From NCBI RefSeq assembly GCF_029581275.1, contig NZ_CP120742.1, positions 3,270,001 through 3,334,000 on the forward strand: 64,000 bases of DNA, given 5' to 3'. The stretch comes from Micromonospora sp. WMMD1155. GTDB lineage: Bacteria > Actinomycetota > Actinomycetes > Mycobacteriales > Micromonosporaceae. The notes below the pieces were generated by a model. The model was not told where the DNA came from and made no database searches. It worked only from the letters and a program-made list of their open reading frames with translations. The position numbers and the translations under genes are program-made. Shown here piece by piece: positions 50,120 through 58,799 of the stretch (position 1 is the stretch's first letter; every line of letters starts with the position of its first letter).

Positions 50120-50189
50120 GCCCGGGGACTCCTTTCCGTCGTGCGGGCGGGACTCCGGTCGCCGGAGCCCCGCCCGCACGCTGGTTGGG

Positions 50190-51497
50190 CTACTTGGCGG
50201 CGGCCTTCTTCGCGTTGGTCACCGCGTCGGTCCAGCCCTGCCCGGGGTTGCGCTGGCCCAGCTCCACGGTCCGTACGGCGTTCTCCACCTCGGTGCGGAC
50301 GGCCTGGTTCTTCGGGCCCATGTAGACCGGCTTGAGGCTCTTCGCGCCGGCGCCGAAGATGGTGCCGACCGGCGCCCCGGAGAAGTACGCGTTCGTCGCG
50401 CCGGCGATCGCCGGGTCGTCCAGCGCCTGCGGCGAGGAGGGCAGCGGGCCCTTGGCCTTGAACGCCCCGATCTGACCCTTGGCGCTGGTCAGGAACTTGG
50501 CCAGCTCGATCGCCTCGGCCTGGTGCTTGCTCTGCTTGGGTACGGCGAGGTGTGACCCACCCCAGTTGCCGCCGTTGCCGGGCACCCGGGCGATGTCCCA
50601 CTTGCCCTGGGCGGCCGGGCCGGCGTTGCCCTCGATCACCCCGGTCATCCAGGCGGGGCAGGCGATGGTGGCGAACTTCGACTGCTTGAACGCGGACACC
50701 CACTCCTCGGACCACGAGCCGTACTTGCCGGAGAGGCCGGAGTCGATGATGTCCATCGTGGTGTCCCACGCCTGCCGTACCGCCGGGTTGCTGTCCACGA
50801 CGAGGTTGCCGCTGGTGTCGTAGTAGCTGTAGCCGGTGGTGTTGCCGGCGGTCTGGAGCAGGATGGTGTTGAAGGTGTTGGTGGCCCCGTCGAGGAAGGA
50901 CGCGCCGGTCTTGGCCGCGACGAACTTCTCGCCGGTGGCGATGTAGTCCTGCCAGGTCGGCCAGAGTTGGGAGACCGCGTCCCGCTCGGTGGGCAGGCCG
51001 GCCTTCTCGAAGAGGTCCTTGCGGTAGCAGATGGCGATGCCACCGACGTCGGTGCCGAGGCCGATCAGCTGCTTGCCGTCGGCGGTCAGCCCGGCGTTCC
51101 ACTTCCATTCGAGGAAGTTGCCCTTGAGGTCGGCGGCGCCGTGGTCCAGCAGGTTGACGAAGTTGCCGGGGTTCGCCTTGTACTCGACCATCAGCCCTTC
51201 CTCGATGGCCACGATGTCACCGGCGCCACGACCGGCGGCGAGCCACTGGGTCAGCTTCGGGGAGTACTCGTCGAGGTTGGTGCCGGCGCCGCGCTCGACG
51301 ATCTTCACGTCGGGGTTCGCGGCCATGTACTCCTGGTAGAGCTGCTCGTAACCGAACTGGCCGAACACGTCGACGGTGAGGGTGACCGGTTCGTCCCCAC
51401 CCTGCTCGTCGCCGCCACCGCAGCCGGCGGTGACGAGCAGGGCGGTGGTCGCGGCGAGGGCCACCGCGGCGAGGCGGCGGCGCGGGAAGACAGCCAT
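50190..51497 (-). CDS. Sugar-binding lipoprotein of an ABC importer (CebE-like)
   Basis: 435 residues. The signal peptide ends in a lipobox (LLVTAGC), then DEPVTLTVDVFGQFGYEQLYQEY and GAGTNLDEYSPKLTQWLAAGRG begin a group 1 extracellular solute-binding fold. It resembles cellobiose/cellotriose-binding proteins of streptomycetes, but the sugar is inferred from context with GH1 and the LacI regulator. AGAGAGG precedes the ATG. First gene of the operon. Confidence 0.92.
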   Translation of the reverse strand: MAVFPRRRLAAVALAATTALLVTAGCGGGDEQGGDEPVTLTVDVFGQFGYEQLYQEYMAANPDVKIVERGAGTNLDEYSPKLTQWLAAGRGAGDIVAIEEGLMVEYKANPGNFVNLLDHGAADLKGNFLEWKWNAGLTADGKQLIGLGTDVGGIAICYRKDLFEKAGLPTERDAVSQLWPTWQDYIATGEKFVAAKTGASFLDGATNTFNTILLQTAGNTTGYSYYDTSGNLVVDSNPAVRQAWDTTMDIIDSGLSGKYGSWSEEWVSAFKQSKFATIACPAWMTGVIEGNAGPAAQGKWDIARVPGNGGNWGGSHLAVPKQSKHQAEAIELAKFLTSAKGQIGAFKAKGPLPSSPQALDDPAIAGATNAYFSGAPVGTIFGAGAKSLKPVYMGPKNQAVRTEVENAVRTVELGQRNPGQGWTDAVTNAKKAAAK

Positions 51498-51542
51498 GGG
51501 TTTCGACCTCTCTCAAGGTGGTCGGTGGTGATCGATAGGCAA

Positions 51543-51554
51543 GAGAGCGCTCTC
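51543..51554. promoter_or_regulatory. LacI operator O1 (GAGAGCGCTCTC)
   Basis: A perfect 12-bp palindrome just downstream of the predicted -10 of the sugar operon, 46 bp centre to centre from O2. It fits the AGCGCT-centred operators of actinobacterial LacI regulators. Confidence 0.85.
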
Positions 51555-51559
51555 ACGAC

Positions 51560-51588
51560 AGGGTGGTGGGCGGTCGATCAGCTGTCAA
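51560..51588 (-). promoter_or_regulatory. Promoter of the beta-glucoside operon
   Basis: A consensus -35 TTGACA (51588-51583 on the minus strand), a 17-bp spacer and a weak -10 CACCCT (51565-51560). O2 touches the -35 and O1 follows the -10, so both operators bracket the promoter. Confidence 0.6.
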
Positions 51589-51602
51589 GAGAGCGCTCTC
51601 TT
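51587..51602. promoter_or_regulatory. LacI operator O2 (AAGAGAGCGCTCTCTT)
   Basis: A perfect 16-bp palindrome with the same core as O1, overlapping the TTGACA -35 by two bases. Confidence 0.85.
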
Positions 51603-51631
51603 TGATATGCCGACGTGACCCACGACGTAGC

Positions 51632-51665
51632 CGAGGGCGTCACCCGTCAATGGGTGACGCCCTCG
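51632..51665. terminator. Hairpin terminator after the DinB-type gene
   Basis: A perfect 14-bp stem CGAGGGCGTCACCC / GGGTGACGCCCTCG with a 6-nt loop, 16 bp beyond the stop of the minus-strand gene and before the sugar operon promoter. Confidence 0.8.
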
Positions 51666-51680
51666 ACGGGGCAGGCCCGG

Positions 51681-52439
51681 TCAGCCGGTACGCAGACCGT
51701 TCAGCAGGTTGGGGTCGCCGGCCACGTCCAGCGTCTCGAAACTCACCCGCCCCCACAGAGCCAGCAGCAGGTCGCTGGCGGTGCCGCTGACCTGCGCCCG
51801 GGCATGGTGGTCGTCGTGGTCGAAGATGGTCGCCGTGTCGAGCAGCGCCACCCCCTCGCCCCGGAGCCGCAGATACCACTCCTGGGCCGCGTCGGTGGCG
51901 GAAAGCTGCACCACACCGTGCCAGTCACCCGGCACCTGCCGCCGACCGGCGGGCAGCCAGGTGTCCAGAACCTCACTCACCCCGTCGGCCGCCAGCTTCG
52001 CCTCGACCGGGTCGCCCGCCCCGATCGCGAGCTGGGCGTCCCACCGGTGCACCGCCGTCTCGTGCGCCATCCGACGCGGCCAGAAGCCGGCCTTCTTCGG
52101 CTGCGGGGCCCAGTTCCAGGCCGGTGCCTCCGGGTCGAGCCCGTCGAACACGGTCAGCAGCCGGTCGTACCCCTGCTCCCAGAGCTGGAGCGGGCTCACG
52201 CCCGGGGTCGCCTCAAGCGGCTCCCGGCGGGCCGGCTGGGCGGTCGAGCCGGAGCCGACGAACGACGACACCCAGTGGTAGATGCCCGCGAGGTGCAGTG
52301 TGAGGTCGTTGACCGTCCAGCCCGGACAGGACAGCACCGGTGTCTCCGGCGGCGCCTCGGCGACCGCCGCCGCGAAAGCCGGACCCTCCGCCCGGAGCGC
52401 CCCGATCCAAAAATCCTTGCTGCCCTGCAGTCTGCTCAT
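51681..52439 (-). CDS. Mycothiol-dependent maleylpyruvate isomerase family (DinB fold)
   Basis: 252 residues. The four-helix metal-binding domain shows PVLSCPGWTVNDLTLHLAGIYHWV (first His) and RRMAHETAVHRWDAQLAIG (second and third His). A C-terminal domain ending in LLLALWGRV is typical of the MDMPI family. Members use mycothiol or act as detoxification thiol transferases; the substrate is unknown. The ATG at 52439 has GGGAGG at the right spacing; the ATG two codons earlier is too close. Confidence 0.88.
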   Translation of the reverse strand: MSRLQGSKDFWIGALRAEGPAFAAAVAEAPPETPVLSCPGWTVNDLTLHLAGIYHWVSSFVGSGSTAQPARREPLEATPGVSPLQLWEQGYDRLLTVFDGLDPEAPAWNWAPQPKKAGFWPRRMAHETAVHRWDAQLAIGAGDPVEAKLAADGVSEVLDTWLPAGRRQVPGDWHGVVQLSATDAAQEWYLRLRGEGVALLDTATIFDHDDHHARAQVSGTASDLLLALWGRVSFETLDVAGDPNLLNGLRTG

Positions 52440-52508
52440 CGCCATCCTCCCGGGGGTGCCGGGCGACCAGTGGGTGCCACGGCTATCAGTCAGCCTAAGG
52501 TGAAGGGC

Positions 52509-53591
52509 GTGCCAGACGCCTCCGCCCAGCCGACAACCGCAGCCGATCGTGCCATCCCCGGTCCACTGGCGGGCTACACGACTCTAGGGACGGGTGGGAC
52601 GGCCGCGCGGATCGTGGCCGCCGGCAGCGCCGACGAGATCATCCAGGCGGTCCGAGCCGCGGACGAGCCGGTGCTGATCCTGGCCGGCGGCAGCAACGTG
52701 GTGATCGGCGACGCCGGCTTCCCCGGCACCGTCGTCCTGGTGCGCTCCCGTGGCTTTCGCGTCGTCGCGGAGGACGCCGAATCGGTGACCGTACGGGTCG
52801 ACGCCGGCGAGCCGTGGGACGACCTGGTCGCCGCCACCGTCGCCAACGGCTGGGCCGGTCTGGAATGCCTCTCCGGCATCCCCGGCTCGACCGGTGCCAC
52901 CCCGATCCAGAACGTCGGCGCGTACGGCCAGGAGGTCGCCGAGACGATCACCGGGGTCGAGGTGTACGACCGGGTGGACGGCAGCCGCCGGATCATCCCC
53001 GCCGCCGACTGCGGGTTCGCCTACCGGGGGAGCATCTTCAAGTACGGGGACCGCTGGGTGGTGCTCGCCGTCGACTTCCGGCTCACCCGGTCCCCGCTCT
53101 CCGGGCCGGTGCGCTACGCCGAACTGGCTCGGGCCCTCGGTGTCCAGGTCGGCGACCAGGTGCCGCTGGCGGACGCCCGAGCGGCGGTGCTGCGGCTGCG
53201 GGCCGGCAAGGGCATGGTGCTCGACGCCACCGACCCGGACACCCGATCGGTCGGCTCCTTCTTCACCAACCCGGTGCTCGACGGGGCGACGTACGAGCTG
53301 CTCCTGGAGCGCGCCGCCGACCTGGGCGACCCGCCCGCCTGGCCCGGGGCGGACGGCATGGTCAAGGTCAGCGCCGCCTGGCTGATCGACAAGGCCGGCT
53401 TCACCAAGGGCCACCCCGGGCCGGGCGGCACCGCCATCTCCAGCAAGCACACCCTCGCCCTCACCAACCGCAGCGGCACCGCCCGAACCGCCGACCTGCT
53501 GGCCCTGGCCCGCGACATCCGCGACGAGGTCCACAACCGCTTCGGCGTGACCCTCCACCCCGAACCGGTCCTGATCGACTGCGCCCTCTAA
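52509..53591 (+). CDS. murB: UDP-N-acetylenolpyruvoylglucosamine reductase
   Basis: 360 residues. TTLGTGGTAARIV and VLILAGGSNVVIGDAGFPG form the FAD-binding start, GLECLSGIPGSTGATPIQNVGAYGQE the conserved core with substrate Arg/Tyr region, and VGSFFTNPV holds the catalytic Ser in the type I form. The end GVTLHPEPVLI has the conserved Glu. It reduces enolpyruvyl-UDP-GlcNAc in peptidoglycan synthesis. The -10 TAAGGT (52496-52501) is 7 nt before the GTG. Confidence 0.95.
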   Translation: MPDASAQPTTAADRAIPGPLAGYTTLGTGGTAARIVAAGSADEIIQAVRAADEPVLILAGGSNVVIGDAGFPGTVVLVRSRGFRVVAEDAESVTVRVDAGEPWDDLVAATVANGWAGLECLSGIPGSTGATPIQNVGAYGQEVAETITGVEVYDRVDGSRRIIPAADCGFAYRGSIFKYGDRWVVLAVDFRLTRSPLSGPVRYAELARALGVQVGDQVPLADARAAVLRLRAGKGMVLDATDPDTRSVGSFFTNPVLDGATYELLLERAADLGDPPAWPGADGMVKVSAAWLIDKAGFTKGHPGPGGTAISSKHTLALTNRSGTARTADLLALARDIRDEVHNRFGVTLHPEPVLIDCAL

Positions 53592-53600
53592 GCCCCCGTC

Positions 53601-53655
53601 GATCATGAAGTTATCGTTGTCCGGATCGGCGTGTCGGGACGACAACTTCATGATC
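53601..53655. repeat. Inverted repeat / terminator between murB and the methyltransferase
   Basis: GATCATGAAGTT (53601-53612) and AACTTCATGATC (53644-53655) are perfect inverted copies, with further imperfect pairing inside (GTCC/GGAC). The spacing suggests a long hairpin between convergent genes. The GATCATG ends resemble those of the element at 57441-57521. Confidence 0.75.
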
Positions 53656-53661
53656 AACGCG

Positions 53662-54459
53662 TCAGGTGGGGGCCACTGACGCCCAGGGGAGGGTGACCTC
53701 GCCCTGGCGCCAGCGGGTGGGGCCGCCGAGGACCGGCCAGCCGGTCTCCCGGAGGCTGCCCACCGCTCTCAGCCAGCGCTGGCGGGGGCCGAAGGTGGCG
53801 TAGGGGGCGGCGGCCTGCCAGGCGTCGTCCAGGGCGCGGATCAGGGCGTGCACCGGTTCACCGGGGACGTTGCGGTGGATCAGCGCCTTCGGTAGCCGCT
53901 CGGCCAACTCCGCCGGGCTGCCCAGCGTGGTGAGCTTCGCGGCGAGGGTCAGCGTCCGAGGACCGTCGGCGTCGATCAGCAGCCAACCGGCGAGGCGGCC
54001 CAACTCGTCGCACGTGCCCTCCACCAGCGCGCCGCCCGGGGCGAGCGCCCCGGTCATCGTCCGCCAGGCGTGCGGCACCTCGCTCTCGTCGTACTGTCGC
54101 AGCACGTTGAACGCGCGGACCAGCACCGGCCGGAGCCCGGCCAGCTCGAACCCACCCCGGGCGAACGTCAGGCCGGGTGGGTCGGCGGCCGGCGTCGCGG
54201 CGGCCACCCGCGCCGGGTCGATCTCCAGCCCGACCAGGCGTACGTCCCGACGGACCCCGGCCGCCAGTCGGGCCCGCAACTCCACGGCGGTGACCGGCGT
54301 GGCGCCGTAGCCGAGATCCACCACCAGCGGATCGTCCGCCGCCCGCAGTCGCTCGGCGCAGGTCGCCACGATCCAGTTGTCCACCCGGCGGAGCCGGTTC
54401 GGGTTGGTGGTGCCCCGGGTGACCACGCCCAGTGGTCGGCGTCGGGGAGCCCCGCTCAT
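53662..54459 (-). CDS. Class I SAM-dependent methyltransferase
   Basis: 265 residues. PLVVDLGYGATPVTAVELRARL is motif I (SAM-binding Gly loop), VRLVGLEIDPARVAAA motif II with the acidic residue, and VLVRAFNVLRQYDESEV motif III. ALAPGGALVEGTCDELG follows. The substrate is unknown. The ATG at 54459 is followed by a basic N-terminus SGAPRRRPLG. An extended upstream frame overlaps the next SDR gene and was rejected. Confidence 0.85.
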   Translation of the reverse strand: MSGAPRRRPLGVVTRGTTNPNRLRRVDNWIVATCAERLRAADDPLVVDLGYGATPVTAVELRARLAAGVRRDVRLVGLEIDPARVAAATPAADPPGLTFARGGFELAGLRPVLVRAFNVLRQYDESEVPHAWRTMTGALAPGGALVEGTCDELGRLAGWLLIDADGPRTLTLAAKLTTLGSPAELAERLPKALIHRNVPGEPVHALIRALDDAWQAAAPYATFGPRQRWLRAVGSLRETGWPVLGGPTRWRQGEVTLPWASVAPT

Positions 54460-54476
54460 GCGCCCGGTCCCCGGAG

Positions 54477-55241
54477 TCAGGAGACCCGGTGCACCTTGTG
54501 CTGGGCGGCCTGCGCCCGTGGCCGGACCACCAACCGGTCGACGTTGACGTGCTCCGGGCGGGTGGCGCACCAGGCGATGCAGTCGGCGACGTCCTCGGCG
54601 ACCAGCGGCCCCGGCACCCCGGCGTAGACGGCCGCCGCCCGCTCCGCGTCGCCCTCGAAGCGGACCAGCCCGAACTCGTCGGTCTTCACCATCCCCGGGT
54701 CGATCTCGATCACCCGCAGCGGCCGGCCGCACAGCTCCAGACGGAGCGTGCCGGCGATGGCGGTCTGCGCGTGCTTCGCCGCCGTGTAGCCGCCCCCGCC
54801 CTCGTAGACGGTCAGGCCGGCGGTGGAGGAGACCACCACGATGGTGCCGGACCCGGACGCCTCCAGCGCCGGCAGCAACGCCTGGGTGACCCGCAGCGTG
54901 CCGAGGACGTTCACGTCGTACATCCACTGCCAGTCGGCGACCGAGCCGGACTCCACCGGGTCCAGCCCGCGCGCTCCGCCCGCGTTGTTGACCAGCAGGG
55001 TGACCGGCCCGGGTGCCTGGGCGGCGGCCTCGGCCAACGCGGCCACCGACTCGTCCGAGGTGATGTCGCAGGTCACGGCGGTGGCCTGCCCACCGGCGGC
55101 GGTGATCTCAGCGACCAGGTCGGCGAGCCGGTCGGTGCGGCGGGCGGCGGCGAGCACGTGGAAGCCGTCGGCGGCGAGCCGGCGGGCGCTGGCCGCGCCG
55201 ATTCCGCTGGACGCTCCGGTGACGATGGCGACAGAGGTCAT
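54477..55241 (-). CDS. Short-chain dehydrogenase/reductase
   Basis: 254 residues, classical SDR: VAIVTGASSGIGAASARRL, CDITSDESV, LLVNNAGGARG, VVVSSTAGLTVYEGGGGYTAAKHAQ (Ser, Tyr, Lys triad) and IEIDPGMVKTDEF. The R-R at AAARRTDRL suggests NADP. The substrate is unknown. It lies upstream of, and in the same direction as, the methyltransferase gene. Confidence 0.92.
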   Translation of the reverse strand: MTSVAIVTGASSGIGAASARRLAADGFHVLAAARRTDRLADLVAEITAAGGQATAVTCDITSDESVAALAEAAAQAPGPVTLLVNNAGGARGLDPVESGSVADWQWMYDVNVLGTLRVTQALLPALEASGSGTIVVVSSTAGLTVYEGGGGYTAAKHAQTAIAGTLRLELCGRPLRVIEIDPGMVKTDEFGLVRFEGDAERAAAVYAGVPGPLVAEDVADCIAWCATRPEHVNVDRLVVRPRAQAAQHKVHRVS

Positions 55242-55444
55242 TCCGGCATTGTCCCCCCGGCCGTGCGACCCGTCCCGACCGGGCGTGGGCCGGCCATCGA
55301 CGGCTCCGGTGATGAGGTCCGTCACGCGCGGGGGCCGCGCTGGGGAATTTCCGATGCCCGATGGGGAAGATGACATCCGGCGTACAGGTTGACCGAGAAG
55401 CGCCGGTCGTGCGAGACGGCATCAACCGTGAAGAAGGAGCGGAT

Positions 55445-56809
55445 GTGGCGGAAATGCACACCGGTGTCGGACGTCAGCGAGGTGCCCGACCGTGGCCCCG
55501 CCCCCGCCGCATCGCCACCCTGTCGGTGCACACCTCCCCCCTGCACCAGCCCGGAACGGGCGACGCCGGTGGAATGAACGTCTACATCCTGGAAGTCGCC
55601 CGGCGGCTCGCCGAGGCCGACGTCGAGGTGGAGATCTTCACCCGGGCCACCTCCGGCGACCTTCCCCCGGTGGTCGAGATGGCACCCGGCGTGCAGGTCC
55701 GGCACATCACCTCCGGCCCCCTGGAGGGCCTCACCAAGGAGGAGTTGCCCGGGCAGCTCTGCGCCTTCACCGCCGGGGTGCTGCGGGCCGAGGCATCGCG
55801 CCCGCCCGGGCACTACGACCTGATCCACTCCCACTACTGGCTGTCCGGCCAGGTCGGCTGGCTGGCCAAGGAGCGGTGGGGCGTGCCGCTGGTGCACACC
55901 TCGCACACCCTCGCGAAGGTCAAGAACGCTCAGCTCGCGGCGGGTGACCGGCCGGAGCCGAAGGCCCGGGTGATCGGCGAGGAGCAGGTCGTCGCCGAGG
56001 CGGACCGGCTGGTCGCCAACACCCGGGTCGAGGCCACCGACCTCCTCGCCCGGTACGACGCCGACCCGACCCGGGTGTCCGTCGTACAGCCGGGAGTCGA
56101 CCTGGACCGGTTCCGGCCCGCGCCGGGCGACCGGTCCGCGGCTGCCCGCGAGGCTCGCCGCCGGCTGGGACTACCGACCGATGGGTACGTGGTCGCCTTC
56201 GTCGGTCGGATCCAGCCGCTCAAAGCCCCCGACGTGTTGATCCGCGCGGTCGCCGCCCTGCGCGAGCGCGACCCGGCACTCGCCGACCAGGTGACCGTGG
56301 TGATCTGCGGCGGTCCCAGCGGAAGTGGGCTGGACCGACCGACGGCGCTGATCGAGCTGGCCGCCACGCTCGGGGTCGCCGACGGCGTCCGATTCCTGCC
56401 CCCGCTCACCGGAGACGACCTGCCGGCGCTGTACCGGGCGGCCGACCTGGTCGCGGTGCCGTCGCACAACGAATCGTTCGGGCTGGTCGCGCTGGAGGCG
56501 CAGGCCTGCGGTACGCCGGTGCTGGCCGCCGCGGTCGGAGGACTGGTCACCGCCGTGCGGGATCAGGCCAGCGGAGTGCTGATCGACGGGCACGACCCGG
56601 TCGACTGGGCCCGTGCGCTGGGGCACCTGCTGCCGGACCGGGCACGCCGGGCGATGCTGGCCCGCGGTGCCGAGCAGCACGCTCGGCGCTTCTCCTGGGA
56701 CCGCACGGTCACCGGCCTGCTCGGCGTGTACGGCGAGGCCATCGCCGCGCACCGCGCTCGGCGCGCGGCTGACCTGGCGTGCGATCCCGCGCTCTCCTGC
56801 TCCTGGTGA
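55445..56809 (+). CDS. mshA: D-inositol-3-phosphate glycosyltransferase
   Basis: 454 residues, GT4 family. [28 protein letters not shown] is the MshA N-terminus with the G-G-M-N loop; [44 protein letters not shown] and [22 protein letters not shown] (E-x7-E) follow. It makes GlcNAc-Ins-3-phosphate, the first step of mycothiol synthesis. The GTG at 55445 has AAGGAG 5 nt upstream. A basic Arg-rich lead precedes the catalytic domain. Confidence 0.96.
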   Translation: MAEMHTGVGRQRGARPWPRPRRIATLSVHTSPLHQPGTGDAGGMNVYILEVARRLAEADVEVEIFTRATSGDLPPVVEMAPGVQVRHITSGPLEGLTKEELPGQLCAFTAGVLRAEASRPPGHYDLIHSHYWLSGQVGWLAKERWGVPLVHTSHTLAKVKNAQLAAGDRPEPKARVIGEEQVVAEADRLVANTRVEATDLLARYDADPTRVSVVQPGVDLDRFRPAPGDRSAAAREARRRLGLPTDGYVVAFVGRIQPLKAPDVLIRAVAALRERDPALADQVTVVICGGPSGSGLDRPTALIELAATLGVADGVRFLPPLTGDDLPALYRAADLVAVPSHNESFGLVALEAQACGTPVLAAAVGGLVTAVRDQASGVLIDGHDPVDWARALGHLLPDRARRAMLARGAEQHARRFSWDRTVTGLLGVYGEAIAAHRARRAADLACDPALSCSW

Positions 56810-56868
56810 CCCCGGGGGCGCTGGTCGCCGACGGGTGAGCCGGCCGGGTCGGTCGTAGAGTGGGTCCG

Positions 56869-57384
56869 GTGAGCCCGAAGAGCGATCTTGCGACCCTGAT
56901 CGAGTCGGTCTGCGCCGAGCGGGGCCTGGCCTGGGAGTCGACCGGCCCCGACTCGTACGCGGTGACCCTGCCGGGCACCCACAAGCTCAAGACGATCTGC
57001 AACCTGATCGTCGGCGAGCACGCCCTGCGGATCGAGGCTTTCGTGATGCGCCAGCCCGACGAGCGGCGCGAGGAGTTGTGGGCCTGGCTGTTGCAGCGCA
57101 ACGCACGGATGTACGGCGTCTCGTTCTCCACCGACGCCGTCGGCGACGTCTACCTGACCGGGCGGGTCAACCCGGCCGGGGTGGACGCCGACGAGTTGGA
57201 CCGGCTGCTCGGATCGGTGCTCACGTACGCCGACGAGTCGTTCGACACGATGCTGGAGATCGGCTTCGGCAGCTCGATCCGGCGCGAGTACGAGTGGCGG
57301 GTCAAGCGAGGCGAGTCGACGGCCAACCTGGCCGCGTTCGCCCACCTCTTCGAGCCCTCCGGCACCGGCCCCGACCCGGCCTGA
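56869..57384 (+). CDS. YbjN domain protein
   Basis: 171 residues. A chaperone-like alpha/beta fold: LATLIESVCAERGLAWEST, TICNLIVGEHALRIEAFVMRQ, ELWAWLLQRNARMYGVSFSTD and LTYADESFDTMLEIGF. YbjN proteins are linked to stress and type III secretion chaperones; function here is unknown. It usually follows mshA in actinobacteria. The -10 TAGAGT (56856-56861) is 7 nt before the GTG, so the gene also has its own leaderless promoter. Confidence 0.9.
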   Translation: MSPKSDLATLIESVCAERGLAWESTGPDSYAVTLPGTHKLKTICNLIVGEHALRIEAFVMRQPDERREELWAWLLQRNARMYGVSFSTDAVGDVYLTGRVNPAGVDADELDRLLGSVLTYADESFDTMLEIGFGSSIRREYEWRVKRGESTANLAAFAHLFEPSGTGPDPA

Positions 57385-57440
57385 CCGCCCGCCCACCGGC
57401 ACCCCGCCCGCCCGGGGGCCTTGCGCCCCCGCGCCCCGCG

Positions 57441-57521
57441 CCATGATCGTGCTCGATCCAGGAAGTAGTGGTCTGGTCCCCGCGCCGAGGCCACTACTTC
57501 CTGGAACCAGCACGATCATGG
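57441..57521. repeat. 81-bp inverted repeat element
   Basis: Arms at 57441-57472 and 57490-57521 begin CCATGATCGTGCTCGATCCA and end TGGAACCAGCACGATCATGG, with inner GGAAGTAGTGG/CCACTACTTCC. It is nearly perfect over 32 bp. It lies in the 242-bp gap after ybjN. The remaining 105 bp contains the ribosome site of the next gene. Confidence 0.8.
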
Positions 57522-57626
57522 GGAACGGACGGAGGTTCGGACTGCTCCTGACGGGTATGCCGCACCGCGCGGTGCGGCAAGGGACCCCCGCGCGCCGAGG
57601 ACGGAGTTCAAGGAGCGGAGCGTCCC

Positions 57627-58799
57627 ATGGCTCAGCGGAACAGCTCAGGTCGCGGCGCGACTGCGACCAGGACGAAGCGACAGGCCGGCAACCAGACGCC
57701 GGGTACCCCAGGGGTCTCCGAGTCGGAGATCTCCCGGATGCGGGTGGACGACATCCGCGGGCAGCTACGCAAACGCGGGGTCTCCGGGATCTCGGCGCTG
57801 CGCAAGCCCGAGTTGGTGAAGCAGTTGGTCCGCTCGCTGCGTTCCGGTGCCTCTGGTGCGGCCCGGCGCAGCACCGGACCGGCTGGTCGGGCCACCGGCA
57901 CCAGGGCGTCGGCCGGTCGGGCCGCCGCGACGAAGAAGTCGGCGTCGAGGGCGGCACCGAGTCGCGCGAAGGCCGCACCGGCGAACAAGAGTGCTCCCGC
58001 CAAGCGGGCCGCCGCGAAGAAGACGACGGCCACGAAGAGGACGACGGCGGCCAGGAAGACGACCGCCGCGAAGAAGACGACGTCCGCGCGGGTGTCGACA
58101 AGCGGGGCGCGCAAGACGGCTCCCGCGAAGAAGACGGCGGCGGCGAGCAAGTCGACGACCGCCCGCAAGACAGCGTCGGCGAGCAAGTCGACCGCCGCGC
58201 GCAAGACGACGACGGCGAGCACGTCGACGGCCGCGCGCAAGGCGGCGACGGCCCGTACGACGTCGGCGCGCAAGGCCGCCACCGCGCGCAAGGCGGCGTC
58301 AACGCGGAAGGTGGCTGCCAAGAAGGCGCCGGCCAAGAAGGCTCCGGCGAAGAAGGCGTCGGCGCGGCCGGCGGCGAAGCGTGCGGCACCCGCCAAGCGC
58401 ACCGCGCCTCCGTCGGCGGCGGCCGGGGGGATCCGGACCGGACGGGGGACCGGGCGATCGGTCCGTAGTTCGCAGGTGATCTCGTCGACGATGGATCGGC
58501 CGGAGCGGCCGGGGCGAAGCCTGATCACCGCGAACCACGAGGTGATCCAGCGGTGGGCTCGCGATCGTGGTGCGAAGCCGGCGACCATCGCGGGCACCGA
58601 GCGGGATGGTCGCGTGGGTGTGTTGACCTTCAACATCCCCGGATATCGGGAAAGCAGCCGAATCCGTGAGATCACCTGGGATGACTGGTTCTACACCTTC
58701 GACCTGCGCCGACTGAACCTGATTTATCAGGAACAGTTGCGTGACGGCCGGCCGAGCAACTTCTTCCGGACCGAGTCACCCGATCGGGAAGACGGTTGA
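57627..58799 (+). CDS. Rho-N / histone H1-like fusion protein
   Basis: 390 residues in three parts. Residues about 30-70 (VSESEISRMRVDDIRGQLRKRGVSGISALRKPELVKQLVRSL) match the Rho N-terminal SAP-like domain. Residues about 75-270 are a Lys/Ala/Thr/Ser repeat region like histone H1 tails (KKTTAARKT, ARKTAPAKK). The C-terminal domain (SLITANHEVIQRWARDRGAKPATI, GVLTFNIPGYRESSRIREITWDDWFYTFD) is compact and unlike H1. It is likely DNA- or RNA-binding (nucleoid-associated). AAGGAGCGGAG precedes the ATG. Confidence 0.85.
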   Translation: MAQRNSSGRGATATRTKRQAGNQTPGTPGVSESEISRMRVDDIRGQLRKRGVSGISALRKPELVKQLVRSLRSGASGAARRSTGPAGRATGTRASAGRAAATKKSASRAAPSRAKAAPANKSAPAKRAAAKKTTATKRTTAARKTTAAKKTTSARVSTSGARKTAPAKKTAAASKSTTARKTASASKSTAARKTTTASTSTAARKAATARTTSARKAATARKAASTRKVAAKKAPAKKAPAKKASARPAAKRAAPAKRTAPPSAAAGGIRTGRGTGRSVRSSQVISSTMDRPERPGRSLITANHEVIQRWARDRGAKPATIAGTERDGRVGVLTFNIPGYRESSRIREITWDDWFYTFDLRRLNLIYQEQLRDGRPSNFFRTESPDREDG

